DNA from: Scortum barcoo
Lineage: Eukaryota > Chordata > Actinopteri > Centrarchiformes > Terapontidae
Direction: 5' to 3'
Length of the DNA stretch: 64,000 nucleotides
Assembly: GCA_023238725.1 (NCBI GenBank)
Contig: CM041546.1
Location: forward strand, 7,894,483 to 7,958,482
Part shown: positions 14,693 through 26,999 of the stretch, piece after piece
Position numbering within the stretch: position 1 is the stretch's first letter
Layout: each line of letters opens with the position of its first letter
Notes under the pieces: model-generated
The model's database searches: none
What the model saw: the letters and a program-made list of their open reading frames with translations, nothing else
What the model was told of the DNA's origin: nothing
Program-made: the position numbers and the translations under genes

Positions 14693-14730
<38 letters not shown>
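14693..14730. repeat. (AC)19 microsatellite beside a CDKAL1 exon
   Basis: A perfect AC run of 38 bases. It lies 88 bases beyond the donor of the exon at 14819-14939, so on the transcript it is a TG-rich (UG) run shortly after the 5' splice site. Confidence 0.97.
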
Positions 14731-14732
<2 letters not shown>

Positions 14733-14818
14733 GAATGGCAGGGAAGCAGAGCAATTGAATTCACAGTTAAAGCTGAATGTTTTACGAGTTCTGTCCTGTG
14801 TTTGTGTGTCTGTCTTAC

Positions 14819-14939
14819 CCAGTGTTAATGGAGATGATTTCAATGAGAGGGTTTTTCCTGATCTTGGGCAGATCCAGTCTAGCTCCGCCAAGCCTCCGGC
14901 CTCCATCTTTCTTCTGACCCAAGAGACGAACTGAGTGGC
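14819..14939 (-). CDS. cdkal1: CDKAL1 internal exon: MTTase to radical-SAM junction
   Basis: A 121-base coding exon on the minus strand: two bases completing a Gly codon, 39 codons, then GG of the next Gly codon. It encodes HSVRLLGQKKDGGRRLGGAR and then LDLPKIRKNPLIEIISINTG. The RRLGGARLDLPKIRKNPLIEI segment is diagnostic for eukaryotic CDKAL1. The ISINTG end is the residue stretch immediately before the radical-SAM CxxxCxxC loop (CLNACTYC in the family), so the catalytic cysteines start with the next exon, which lies left of base 1. The acceptor is catttccag and the donor gtaaga. The intron downstream of this exon is longer than 14.8 kb. A minus-strand open frame of 107 codons overlaps the exon in the wrong frame (ATQFVSWVRR) and is not the protein. 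Confidence 0.97.
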
Positions 14940-17900
14940 CTGGAAATGATGAAAAAACACACAACACATTCATTTTCAATCTGAAACATTAAGGGTTTGT
15001 GTCACCTTTTTCTTGTAGTTTACTTGTTGCACATGTGGCACACCAACATAAAGACCTATGTGTGGATGGGTGCACAGATGTAAGCATTTCCATGTTGAAA
15101 ATGAATGTTAAAAATATCGGTTGCACTGTCACAAATCCAAAAACCTGAAATTCATCTATTCAACAGAACAAACAGCTTGAGGAGATTATTCACACTGATT
15201 TTGGGATACAAATAAAAGTACAGATAACAGAAACAGGACAAGTTCTCTGTCTGGATGGTTGGATCACTTCCTCTCTCTTCATTCCATCTCCATAGTATAC
15301 ACTCACATGCACAAATACACTTACATACAACCTTTCAGCCCAAAACATAATACCATCTCTGGATAGCCAAAGAAAAGGCTTCAATCTTCTCTCATCTACA
15401 TTGTACATTGTTAATGTGAACAAGACACCAAAGAGCAGCATATCAGAGCAGATGTGATGGTCAAAGAAGACAAATGTACAGGCCTAGCTGTGCTAGAAAT
15501 GGCATCACTGACCAACCTCTTGCATCAGGTGCAATTTAAACTTATTAGGGATAACATGAATATACAAAGGGACAAGTGGGGAAAGAAAATTCTTGCTAAA
15601 GTAAACTCCACTGATATAAGTCAATAAAGGTGGGGATAATGAAAGACAGGCAAGAAAAAACTGCACACTTTACCAACTCTAAAACTAGCATCACTTAGTA
15701 GATATCACACTATGTCACAGAAGCAAATGAAAATCCATAGCTGTGTCTAGTAGCTAATAGCAAGCGATGTCTAGCCTTTGGTGTGCAGAAATGGGATGCA
15801 GCGGCGTCTCTTCTCCAGCCATCTAATAGGCTACCAGCTAGAGGGTGTGCGAGATGGAGGCGCTGAGGGATGGAATTGTCTTCCTGTTTTCATTCGTTTT
15901 ACATGGGTCTCCTGGGAGGGTGGGCTCAGGGCAGGAAGCATGGCTATCAATTGGTAGATAAAAATGACAATCTGCCCCAGAGGAGGACAAAGAGCCAATC
16001 GGTGAGGCGTGACTAGTCGTAATATCCCAGTACAAGCAAGGAAATTAGAAAACTTCCCTCATGGAAAACAGAAGGGACTCAGAGTACGTTTGGTTGTACT
16101 TTCTTCCAGCTAGCTATCTTTGTGTCCATCTTTGGTCATGAAACATGGATTTAAAATTCATGCATGCTCCACTAATTTTCCCTTTGTAACCATCTGTTGA
16201 ATGATCAACCGATTCATCCATACACATTAACTTCCTTTAACAGCCATGTTTTGCAGTCCCACCTGCTCTTCAACTGCTGCTTTACCATCTTCAAAAGAGA
16301 AAAAAAAAAAGATAAAGGGAACACCATGATGATGGTTGGAAGATGTACACTAGATGAAAAAGTCTACAAGCGCTTTTTAATTTTGATCATAATGATTCAA
16401 GGCCTAAAGTTAAAACCCTTTCAGCTGAATTCCATTTTAAAAGCATTAGAAATGAACTGCCTTTTGTTTGAACCTCAATTATACCAATCTCTTTATGCAA
16501 ATAAAAGTGAAAACATTGAATAGTGAATTTCATTACAAAAATGTTAATGATAATTTCATGGGGCATGTGAACATAACCTTCTTCCTGTGAACAACAAAAT
16601 GACAATCTAATAAGTGCTGTGATGCTTAACCATAATGGTTTGTATGTTGAGGTTGAACAGGTTGAACTTCACTGATTTAAAAAAAGACTGTAATTTAGCA
16701 TTAGCTCAGGCTTGTTGTTGAAGGACTATAATAAATTATGTTTTGAAATTATAATTCATTCCAGACTGTTGACATTATACATTTGTTTCTGACAGTTTTA
16801 GCTGAGTTACCAATACCTAACTGCATACACAGATTTGTCAAGAGAAAGTAATTACTTGTGTGGTGCTGGACTTTCAGAAATTACGAGATTGTCCCTTCGA
16901 CTAAACTTGCAAGTTGCTGTTGCCAAAACGTTCTTTTTTGCCTCTAAAACTGCACAGGAGTCGTGTCAATGTGACTGCCACCAAAGACTCAAGAAATAAT
17001 CTCACTACCAGCATGGAATCACTCCAGGACTGTACCCAAAGCCAAATTCAATTTCAGGGCCTAGGGGACCATACATGGGAAGCAAGAGATAAAATAGCGA
17101 ACTTGACTTGCTGAGGAAAACTGAAGAATGCTGCCCTATTTGTCATCTCAATTACAGAGTTTAGAGAGGCCAACTGCTGTGATGGGCAACCCCACATAGA
17201 GACACACACACAAACACACACACACACACACACTCACCCTATACCACATGTTCTACTTATTGACTGCCCTCCTCCTTTCCCTCTTTTTTTTTTCCCCCAA
17301 CCTCTCTCTCTCCTTTGTTCTTTACTCTCCTTCATAAACACAAACCAACATAAATCCTTCCATCTACCAATAATGGCCCATTATAAGATGCTAGGGAAAA
17401 GGAGGGAGGGAGTGGAGGGAAGGCAGGGATAGATGAATGGATGGTTGGGTGATGATAGAAAAAAAATACATCACAGATGAAAGATGTACAGGATAGCCAG
17501 ATGGATGGTTGGATCAGAGAAGTAGGGAGCTAAAAGATTGACCTGTTGACCTGCGTCTGATGTCTGATAAGTGGTCGGCCTTGTTGTGCTCCCTGGTTTG
17601 ATTGTAAAGCAGCAGGCACTATTGGGGGGATGGGGGAATGGGGGAACATTGGAAAGGAGGGGCAAAGGTGTCAGATGAGGAGGACAGGAGGGGTATAATG
17701 GTTGCCATTTATCATCTCCATATAACAGGTTATTAGCTATGTTTGGCTTTCTTTGAGAACGCAGTTTTTGTTTTTTTTTTGCCAACTGTCAGTTGAGTCA
17801 GTGTTGCTGAGAGATGTAAGAAGCACATAAGATGCATTACTTGGCAATTCTATGCAATTCCTTGATGCAAACATTAAAAAAAGACCTTCCTTTAAAAAGC

Positions 17901-20411
17901 CATATATGAGGCTTTGATGTTTGACAATGACAAGCTCCTCTACAGAATTTGCTTTTATCACTTCAAGGTGGGAGGTTACTGAGCACTAAAAGAGATTGTT
18001 CAGAATTCAGAAGACGACTTAAAATACATATGAGAACGCATCAACGTGTCTCTTTGCAGCTGCTCTTCATTTCCCCTTCAGTCACGTCTTTTTCAGCCTG
18101 ATTTATTTTTTCAGCACTGATACATGCAAACAGTTTATTTATCCTGGTGAAATAAGGAGCATGAGGTTATATAGATGCCATACAGCCTCTGATCTGTAGT
18201 TAAGTAGATACATTAGCCTATCTAACCTTTTCTGCCCCCAGTTTCTATGTCACACACACACTAAATTTCAACAGTTTCCAAAACATAAAAGAACATCAGG
18301 TGAAATGGTATCATCCGAGGCTGTCATCTCAGTGAGAGAAGATCAATATTAGGAGGCCAATAAAGAAACAAAAGACATCAAAGTGGTCCTATAAAGGAAG
18401 CAGGTACAGCAGTTATTTATTAATGGAGCAAAGATCAGATTTCAATGGAAGCCTTAAAGTTCCTTTAAGAATGAAAACATGCATAAAACATATTTTCTAG
18501 CCTTTGTGTGTATAAATGTATTTCATGATTAAATAAATGCAAACATTCATGCTCAGTATTTTACTCTTCAAACAACCAGTTGTTCTGTGTTTGTTTTTAC
18601 TGAGCATCACTAAGAGACATAAAAATGTGGCTTGATGCCCTCGCAAAAATGTGTATCCATGGGTGTCATTAATTGATCTTTTATGGATCTGCCAGTGGGC
18701 TTGGAATACAAAGATAAATCCAAAGCTGTGTTTGTTTGTTAGCAAGAAAATCAACATCTGGCATGGCTAAATAAATAAATCATTGATTTGGATAAGCAAG
18801 CTTGTGACCACGGTTGCACAGCAGCAAGCGCCACACGACTGGGCAGTGGTTGTAATGTGCGAGCCACTATACATGTTAAGTGCTGCGTGCATGCTCAGCA
18901 ATCCAGCCTGAGATAACTAAAGGATAAAAATGCCTTGCCATTTACAACAGGTAGTAACTCGAGTTTTATGTTAGGTAGGTGTACTATGATTAAATGCAGT
19001 TTTACAGTAGTGAAGTAGTCTTATGGAGTGGCAGTTGTTAAGGTCTTTTCGAGCCAGGGTCCAAACCTAAATAGACATAAAATCTCACACCTCAAGACCC
19101 GAGCTCATAAAAACATACCAGCGCTCTTGTCATGTGGAAAACAGACCTGCAAGCAATTTTGATGCAGCAAAGGAACTGCATCTATTAGCAGTTCATTGAA
19201 GTAAGTATTTTAGTAGCCATTACGAAAGGCAAATCCCCTAGCTTAAAGGTTTATGCCCACGCCTCCAAGCTGAAATAACAGCTCTCAGTTTATACGAGGT
19301 CATAAAGAACTATAATGATACTGGGGAAATTACTTTCTATGGAGGGGGTAAAAAAGGGAGGGAAAGAGGGCAGAAGGGATGGAGTAGAGCAGTGAGAGGG
19401 CAAAGAGAGGAGACTGGAGGGGTGTCAAAAGATGCTGAGGAACGGGAGGAAGAAGGAAAGAGAAGAAAAAGAAAATAATGAGCAAATCATAGAGAAGAAA
19501 GGGGGAATAAAAGTGACAGTGTACATGTTTGAATGTGAGTGTATGCGCAGCCAGACGATTTAGGGTTGATGACACATTGTAAAATCAAGCCTCAGTTCAG
19601 CTGTCCTTCATTAGAGTGAGGCCTGCAGAGCAAACTAGTCACTCACACACACACAGACACACAGAGACACACTGTAAACTCAATCTGTTCTTTATTAGAG
19701 AACAGCTGGGGGTGTATGACAGCTTGACTGGACAATCACACTGTAAACTCTGCCTGACCTTCATTAAACAGTTAAGTGCGGTGGCTCACTAACAGTTTAA
19801 AAGGATGACCTAATCACTGCCATGTGAGTCTGTCTTCGCTGTCAGTGAGCTTCTCACAGACACAGACGACCGCTTAACAAGCTACTCAGACGGCAAGGCA
19901 GATAGAATCTGAAAGCAACAGTGATCGCTTTGCTTTTCAATGCACAAAGTCCATCTGAACCATTAAATCTTTCTGGGCAATAAAGTAAAAAATAAGCTGC
20001 ATTTTGTTTCATCCTTTAAATCATGAAAACAAGTTGGAAATCAAGTCACTCTGCTCTTGAATATCTCACTTTAACCCAAATAACATGCTCTGGTTGATCT
20101 TTGTGCTTAAAACATCATTGGATTTTCTAATAAAACTCCAGATGGTACCTCATCATTATGAATAAACGTTATTTCAAATGTTAACTGTGAGAAAGAAGAA
20201 AGAATAATTCAAAGCCATTATTATTTCATTGTGTGCTCTTCTACAGGAAAGTGATATATTCTTACTCTTACCAATAAGCTAATTCATGGTCCTTGTATTA
20301 TGTCAATAAGTGGACAGACTACTTCAGTGAAAATCATTCATACATGCAGTTCACACAACGAGAGCTTTTGTGTGCGCCTGTGTGCGTGTGTGTCTGTGTG
20401 TGTTAAAATAC
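14940..20411 (-). other. cdkal1: CDKAL1 intron of 5,472 bases
   Basis: Bounded by the donor at 20411 (gtattt on the minus strand) and the acceptor at 14940 (ttccag). It holds a (CA)n-rich patch near 17201-17235, poly-pyrimidine sequence at 17270-17340, G-run clusters near 17400-17425 and 17624-17662, a purine-rich tract at about 19340-19505, and short CA runs near 19640-19670. I see no transposon with recognisable coding sequence and no other exon. Confidence 0.85.
17201..17235. repeat. (CA)n microsatellite, interrupted
   Basis: A CA run with one AAAC interruption, followed by a C/T-rich stretch to about 17340. Confidence 0.9.
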
Positions 20412-20460
20412 CTTTAACAGCCTCATCCACTACTTCCACCACTCGATCAATCTGCTGGAC
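20412..20460 (-). CDS. cdkal1: CDKAL1 internal micro-exon (VQQIDRVVEVV)
   Basis: A 49-base coding exon on the minus strand: 16 codons plus one base. It encodes VQQIDRVVEVVDEAVK followed by the first base of a Gly codon. This is the link between the IIG end of the preceding exon and the GHSVRLLG start of the next, which is the continuous order in CDKAL1 proteins. The acceptor is catctcag after a pyrimidine-rich stretch (tgtctgtctg) and the donor is gtattt. It enters in phase 0 and leaves in phase 1, matching both neighbours. In the family this helical stretch closes the MTTase domain. The exon is too short to be found by open-frame length and is supported by phase continuity and by the residue match. 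Confidence 0.95.
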
Positions 20461-22442
20461 CTGAGATGCAGACAGACACACGTGGGAAAAGTTTATTGAT
20501 GCTGACAAACCAAGTGCACACAGTCAAACAAAAGCCTAATATTGACAACCTACAAACATATGTATAGTGATCCACATTTAAACAAGGTGAGGCTTGTAAA
20601 TACACACAGAGGCAATATGCAGTATGCACACACAGAAACTCGTACAAACACATGCAATCAAGTTTTCTCCAGCCAGGATTACATGATATAGATTTCTTAA
20701 ATGCCACTAGGTGTCTATGCAGCTGTAACAATATGTATTGACATAGGCACAGTCTGGCTGTAGGATTTAATGGAAAAGATCTAAGAGGCAGGAATGGAAA
20801 AAAAAAACATTGAGACGGTGGCAAACAGATTATTATTCAGGGTAGAATAAACCAAAAGCACATCCTTAGATTATGAGAGAATGACTGAAACAGAACATGT
20901 TGCAATCAAGCGAGACAGTCTTCTCATTGCCTCTTAGAGAAAATCCTGCAGATCTGCCAAGGGGAGCTCTGAAACGCCACCAATTCATGTAGAGAAAATA
21001 GGCGAGAGCAGACTGTCAGGAGATTGAGCTGGATACTGAAAGAGCCAGAATATTCTACTGAGAACAGCACCGATTTCACAAATCAACCATCCTTCTGCTA
21101 ATAATCTGAAGAGTAAAGGGAAGGAGAGTGAAGAGGCAGGGAGGGGTGGAGAAAGGCACAAAGTAGTGAGGAAGGAAAGAAAATGCAAGGAGAAATGATT
21201 TAATTCCTCCCAGTGTCCTTTCCACCTAATTCTTTCTCTATTATTAGAGGTCTGTGCTCTAACCCTTGGCACCGATATTCAATGCCTCCAGGTCCATTAC
21301 TCAGAGTAACCCCTCTTTCAAACACACTCACAGGAATGCACACTGTGCCTTGCAGGCAGCAGTTATATGCATGTTACACACTGAGATAAAACCTATTTCT
21401 TCTAATGGCCTGACAATCAGGGCTCATTCAGAGCAGCAGTGGGTGTCTCTACTCACAGTATGGGTCGGTATTGTTTACATTTTCACGATTAATTCATATC
21501 TCCCATTTCAGTTCTGATTTATATCAAACCTTACTTAATAGACTTGGATAATTGTTTGAATATGCAAAAAATACACTTGATATGTTAAGGTGATACAGAA
21601 GCCATATTTTCAGTAGATCTAAGCTTCCACAGACAATCATTTGCAAAATTCTTACAATATATAAGAACATTTTTTTTTGTGGAGTGATTGCCAAAAGGTG
21701 CAAGTAGATCCTGTATCTGTTGAGCAGACAGAAATACCTACAGACACACATTTAGGCTATCTCTAGCCTAAGAGAGAGCACCTATATTAGTAGATGTTTC
21801 CTAAAAAAAACACCATGTTTTCAAAAAGGATTAGCAAAAAAATAATAAAGTGAAGGCAAAACCTTTTTTTTGTAATTAAATCCTTAGAAACTCAAATAAT
21901 CACTGCACCCAGGCTATTCTTAAGGGGAGTTGTCATATTGTGTAACATTAGACACTTGAAATAAGCCGTAATGTGAAGGGCATATTATTTGTGAGTGATT
22001 TGGAAGACATTAATAAAAGAAATAAACTGGACTCACAATATTCAGCACAGCCCACATGTACATGCTGTATGCTGAGAAGACTGATGTGCGTGCCTCTAAT
22101 GTTTACAACAATGCTTACCCACTGTAATCATCTGATTACCTAGCCAGCACTGTGTACCGTGTGTGTGTGTGTGTGTCTGTGTCTCAGATACAAGATGTGA
22201 CATGTCTAGTTCAAAGATGTGAAGCACAGTAGGCTTGCGTGACTGTCTGTGTACCTTACACACAATACACTGTCATTCACGTCACAGCAACTTCAGACAG
22301 GAAAGCACAACAGAAATACACATAAAAGCTGACACGGAGGTCAATTAAACTGAATGAATTCAACAGGAATTTTTTTTTTTTTTAAACTACAGCCCTTATC
22401 TAGCCGTTAGTGCAATCACTATATACAAATTCACGGCTGGTT

Positions 22443-22461
22443 ATTTGCATCTAATTTGCAT
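22443..22461 (+). promoter_or_regulatory. Paired POU octamers ATTTGCAT, 11-bp spacing
   Basis: Two exact ATTTGCAT octamers start at 22443 and 22454 in the same orientation, one helical turn apart. This is the classic binding site of OCT/POU proteins. Function is inferred only. Confidence 0.35.
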
Positions 22462-23067
22462 AACCCACCAACTGTCACTGTCATTGTGTGGCTGATTGTA
22501 ACTACCAAGGATGCACAAGGGGAGTGTCTGCATGCTCATATACCTCTGTCTGTGTTTGTTACGTGCGTGTCTGCTCATGCATGCATGCATGCATTCATGC
22601 AGTGTGTGCGTGAATGCATAATCCAATCTACTCATGACAATGAAAGGGCCGACCGACGGTGGTAAACTTCCCAGATGTTTTTGCCTTGCCCGGAAGGCTA
22701 TTACATATACAAGCCTGTTTATCTGAAGGTAATTATATTATACATACATGACACTTAATTTGAATGTAATTATGTTACATGGTGACATGTTTACTTACTT
22801 AAATGGAATTACATTATTTATGGTAAAGGATATATCCCCCCCTCTCCCCTCTATTTTTAGGACTGTGGCAGTTATCAGCATTTGATATCGGATCGTTTGA
22901 TTTATCCTCATTTTCAACAAGGCAGTTTGTTTTTTACACAACCATGTGCAATAAAGATCAAGGTTTGCTGTGTTGATTCAGAAGGCAAATCTTCTGTGTG
23001 AGTGAACAACAATGCATTACACCAACTGTATTCAGTCTGAAAAAAATGGGATTTCTTCGCCTCCTAA

Positions 23068-23136
23068 GTGTGACGTAAATGTCTTCATGTGAGGTAGAGC
23101 ATGTCTCTACCTCACATGAAGACATTTGCATTACAC
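23068..23136. repeat. Near-perfect 69-base inverted repeat (hairpin)
   Basis: The arms 23077-23099 and 23105-23127 are perfect reverse complements (23 bases) around a five-base loop (catgt). Pairing extends outward to 23068/23136 with one mismatch and two G-T pairs, giving 32-base arms. The size is like a short-loop microRNA precursor or the core of a tiny palindromic MITE. It lies in the 4 kb CDKAL1 intron and could be transcribed with it on the minus strand. Confidence 0.85.
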
Positions 23137-24438
23137 ATTGCTCAGTTACAACAGCTACCAACTTAACATTGTTTATTTAAGTGCAAGTATTAGATGTAAT
23201 TTTGTTTACATGGTTGCTTGCGAGATTGAACTGACAATAAGAGAAAAATCATTTAAGAAGACCCTTCAGTGTAAATATGTATTGCAAGACTTGATGACCT
23301 TTCGAAAAGTGGCAGCAGAAAGAAAACCACTCTCTAATTACAAACATCATTAATGATTTAATGAGGAATACTCATTTAGCTGTTAAATAGTGATAACCTT
23401 GACACATCTTTTTAGTTTCCCCCTGTGATTACTTGTGAAACTGACAGAAAATAAAATAATTGTTCAATATCACAGTTTGCCATCCAGTGTATTCATATCT
23501 GCACCACAGGATAATAAGTGCAAATTTAATTGCTTATGGACTGAAATCCAAAATAACTGAAAGCCAAAATCTCTCATTTTGGTTACAGTAGAGTGTATTT
23601 CACTGCACAAATAAATATACTTAAAAAGGTTTCTTTTCCCTCCTGTTGTTTTATCTGCATACATCTATGACTTCCCTGATGTTAACTAAGTTTTCCGTTT
23701 TAGTGCCTTTTGAGTGCAGGGCACACTGATTGATAGTATTTATCAAGAAACTGTGCATCAGTCATATAATAAAATAATGATATAAAAAAATGTAGCATTT
23801 GAAGACGTTATAGTCAATGAACTTCACTTCTCTCAGATGTCTTTAAAACACTGTTTACATGAAGCACCAGGGTTAATGATACGGGCACACAGGTAAATCT
23901 GGTGTCTTACCATAGTAATGATGATCAACAGGTTGTATTACATGTGGTTACAATCTAGTTTTGCCACTATCATCTTTATTCACTCAGTTTCCTAGCTGTC
24001 TTCTGGCCCTTGTCTTTCAAATACACTACATTCTTTCTTACTCTTCTGCCACACACCTGCGCACACACTTCCTTCCCTCTGTTCATCATCCGTTCTTTTA
24101 TCTTTTCTAATTCCTACCATGTTCATCTTAGTGGTCTTGGTCTGGTCTCCTGGGGAGGTCTATTGATCAACGAAGCGGCAGGGAGGCCAGAATAGAAGAG
24201 ACGCAGCAGGCTGGCAGCCAGGTGAATGACAGGTCAAATTGTGTACATGTACGTGTGTGTAGGCGTATGTGTGTACTTCTCACATCCATTAGACACAAAC
24301 AATGGCAAACAAAAGGACACATGCAGATATATGCAATATGCCTTATGAGTACATCACCTACATTTAATCAGATTATTGCCTCCGTATAAGTAAGTCAGAG
24401 CACACACACATACACATTTACATTAGTACAGTACATAC

Positions 24439-24535
24439 CCCAATGATGCTGAGTCCTTTGAGGTAGTCCATCCGCGGCTGGGCCTGGGGAACACAACCTG
24501 CTACGACCACCTTCTTCTGCTGTTCCTGGGCTTTT
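24439..24535 (-). CDS. cdkal1: CDKAL1 internal exon: MTTase domain, third cluster cysteine
   Basis: A 97-base coding exon on the minus strand. It supplies one base that completes the split Lys codon of the upstream exon, then 32 codons. The translation holds KKVVVAGCVPQAQPR followed by MDYLKGLSIIG. AGCVPQAQPR is the hallmark third-cysteine motif of the MTTase domain in CDKAL1 and related ms2t6A enzymes. The acceptor reads cttgcacag after a T-rich tract and the donor is gtatgt, so the exon ends in phase 0. The distance to the upstream exon is 28,297 bases and to the downstream exon 3,978 bases. Compared with the human protein as I remember it, a few substitutions are visible, such as Met for Gln before DYLKG, but nothing disrupts the frame. 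The open frame drawn around it beyond these limits is intron read-through. Confidence 0.97.
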
Positions 24536-25973
24536 CTGTGCAAGCAAATGCAAAAAAAAGATGGATGAGATTAACATTAGATAATAGGGCATTTTTTTAC
24601 TAACTGCACAATTCCAGACAAAGTTTCTGATCTAACCAAGTGAAAATGATGTACAAAAACAGCTGGTACCACACCAACACACTGCTGCCTTACTTTTGTC
24701 TCTAAACAGTCAATTTAAAATCAAATGATTCTGGACTGGCCATTGTATGACAAATATATTACAGGTTTCCCTATTAAACCGTGTGTACATATGAAATAGA
24801 AACATCAATATAAAGGGTACTTGAAAATCTGTTTCTCTGAATTTTAATGAAGATATTCTGGCTTAACGGGTATGAAAAGCACATGATCTTACACACATAC
24901 ACACACACACTGAATCAGTGGCCTTCAATGATAAGCCTGCCTGCATCCAGGAGAGACTGGTTGTATTTGCTATTATATGTATTAAGAAGAAATGAACTTC
25001 AAATTTCAAAAGACCAGTTGGTTGCAAATCAAATCAAGCAGCAGATAGTTCAAGTCAGCAATGGTCTGTGTGACAAAAAGACACCGTCTGTGAAAGTTCC
25101 CTTCCACAAGATTTTTGTTTTCCCTGGTGGCATGCAAGCTATTCCCTCCAGTCTATGAGAGAATAGAGAAGAATTCACTCAAGGTAATTCCCATGGTGCA
25201 AATTTGGTTTGTTATGTCCAATATATCAAACAGAGGTATGGCAGGATTTTGGATTGAGATGAAAACCATTTATTCTGTTACCTGTGTGTTGTTCCACTGT
25301 CTAATTTATATAAATGGCTGTCTTGCGCATCACAATGTCTCATAAATCATAAATGGTGGCTTTGATCAACAAACGATCCAATCATCCATCAGGCCAAGCA
25401 TCAATAGAATTTAATACATTGTACTTTGTAAGGTAACAGTAAACTTTAACAGAGAGAAATGTAGATTTTTGAATGGGCAAAGTATAGCAAGTAGGACATG
25501 ATCTTTAACAAGCAGAGGGAGATAGGAAGTTAGGGACAAAATGGGGGATAATGGAGAGGGTGTCTATCACATCTTTGCAATTCTGTATTGAATTGGTATA
25601 TGAGCATGAGAATAGCAGCACAAGTTAAGCAAGTTCAGCCTCTTTTTGGTCAACCATAGAAGCCCATGGTCAGCACACCCTATGTGTCTTCCTTTTGGGA
25701 TGTTGTGCCCTTGGAGTCGGGCAAAGTTATATGGACATTTAGCCTAAACAGAGATGGCTTTTTCAAAAGATCTGTGATACTGCACAAGGTTTAATTAATA
25801 CATACTGCTCAATCACAGTTAGATATATTATATGCACTCATGTGTAAAGATGTGGAAAGATGAGAGAGAGTGAGCGAAAAAGAGGAAGAGACACTACTGT
25901 AACAAGTAAGAGCAGCCCATTTTCAAGATGATCTGAATGAAAAAGGGCTGGACATATAGTAAAATACCACAAG

Positions 25974-25974
<1 letters not shown>

Positions 25975-26014
<40 letters not shown>
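25975..26014. repeat. (GT)20 microsatellite
   Basis: A perfect GT run of about 40 bases. Confidence 0.97.
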
Positions 26015-26017
<3 letters not shown>

Positions 26018-26999
26018 TTGACTGTGTGCATGTGGATCTATGAGAGTCTTTATGTCACCTCCAGTTAGTGGCAGTGAGATTTGAGATACTCAGTCTGTCT
26101 GACAAAAGCTTTTGGAAGAACTACCCAGACTCCACCATGAATCTTTAATAATGAAGCCTCCTGACAGCTGGAGCAGGAGAGGGAGGCAGGGAGGCTTGGG
26201 GGGGATGGACATAAGTGAGGGAGGAATTCTAGGAAAGGGGGGGGGGCGGAGGACGAGCAAGGAAACTGGATGCAAACTGTCAGTTGTGTTTTAATTCAGA
26301 CTATGTTTGTATTCTTGCGCAAAACAAAGAGAGATGGTAATGGAGGTGGAAGGAGGGTGTGTGAGAAAGCAGAGTGAGGAGGGGGAGAGGGAAAGGTGAA
26401 GGCATACAACTCAATTCAAAGCCAGCTCACACTGTCATGTGATTGAGGAAGGGTGTGATCAATGAAAGGTAAAACTGGTGAGAGATGAGTGAAAGAATGA
26501 AGGGAAGACACATGAAGGGAGAAGTGAGAGTATTTTGAGCTGTTTGTATTATTCAGAGATATTTTAGTGACTCCTCTCATCTTTACTCCTCAATCTAACT
26601 TTTTATTGACATACAAGTGTTGAACAGGTAACAGCAAATTACTTAAGATGCCAAAACAGATGAAGCATGAAGAAAAGAAGAAAGTCTTTTGGATATTATG
26701 CTACTATTTTCACAGAGCTCTCAGAGAACTGCACTTCTATTGATCTTAAAAAATACACATTTTTATTGTGCCTATAAACTGACTGGTGGCAGTAGAGTAT
26801 CATCATGCTAGTAATTAATAAAAAAGTCAAACTTTCAAGACTGGCCAAAGTGAAACAGAGGAGGGAAAAAAAAAAAAAAAAGGTGGGGAAGGTGGGGTTG
26901 TCTGTCGCATCTTGAAGGACTCCACACTGGCTTCATGGCACAAACACACACACAAACACACACAAAAAACACAGTAGGGGTGCGTCTGCATAATTCCAC

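Larger units (their letters stand above)
1..14818 (-). other. cdkal1: CDKAL1 intron downstream of the NTG exon (partial)
   Basis: No further CDKAL1 exon was found here when I looked on the minus strand for the radical-SAM motif (CLNACTYCKTKHARG), so I treat the whole stretch as the 5' part of one long intron. It contains many CA/TG microsatellites (main ones listed separately), an (AT)18 run, poly-T runs, a possible fragment of a CCATCC/GCTTATCC-type repeat near 1540-1600, and a Tc1-like relic near 12.5-13.0 kb. Open frames of up to 265 codons exist (6086-6883), but they run through TG repeats and resemble nothing I know. The remainder is AT-rich sequence in which I see no gene. Confidence 0.8.
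20461..24438 (-). other. cdkal1: CDKAL1 intron of 3,978 bases
   Basis: Bounded by the donor at 24438 (gtatgt on the minus strand) and the acceptor at 20461 (tctcag). It contains a short (GT)n run near 22160-22176, a direct pair of octamers at 22443-22461, ATGC repeats near 22577-22602 and the long hairpin at 23068-23136. The rest is AT-rich and featureless to my eye. Confidence 0.85.

Noticed and set aside
14646..14969. 107-codon minus-strand frame over the CDKAL1 exon (ATQFVSWVRR)
   Set aside because: Wrong frame; the frame two bases on gives the CDKAL1 sequence and fits the splice phases.
23086..23099. let-7 seed TGAGGTAG within the 23.1 kb hairpin
   Set aside because: Only the first eight bases match; the rest of the arm and the hairpin differ from let-7 precursors, so it is not called let-7.
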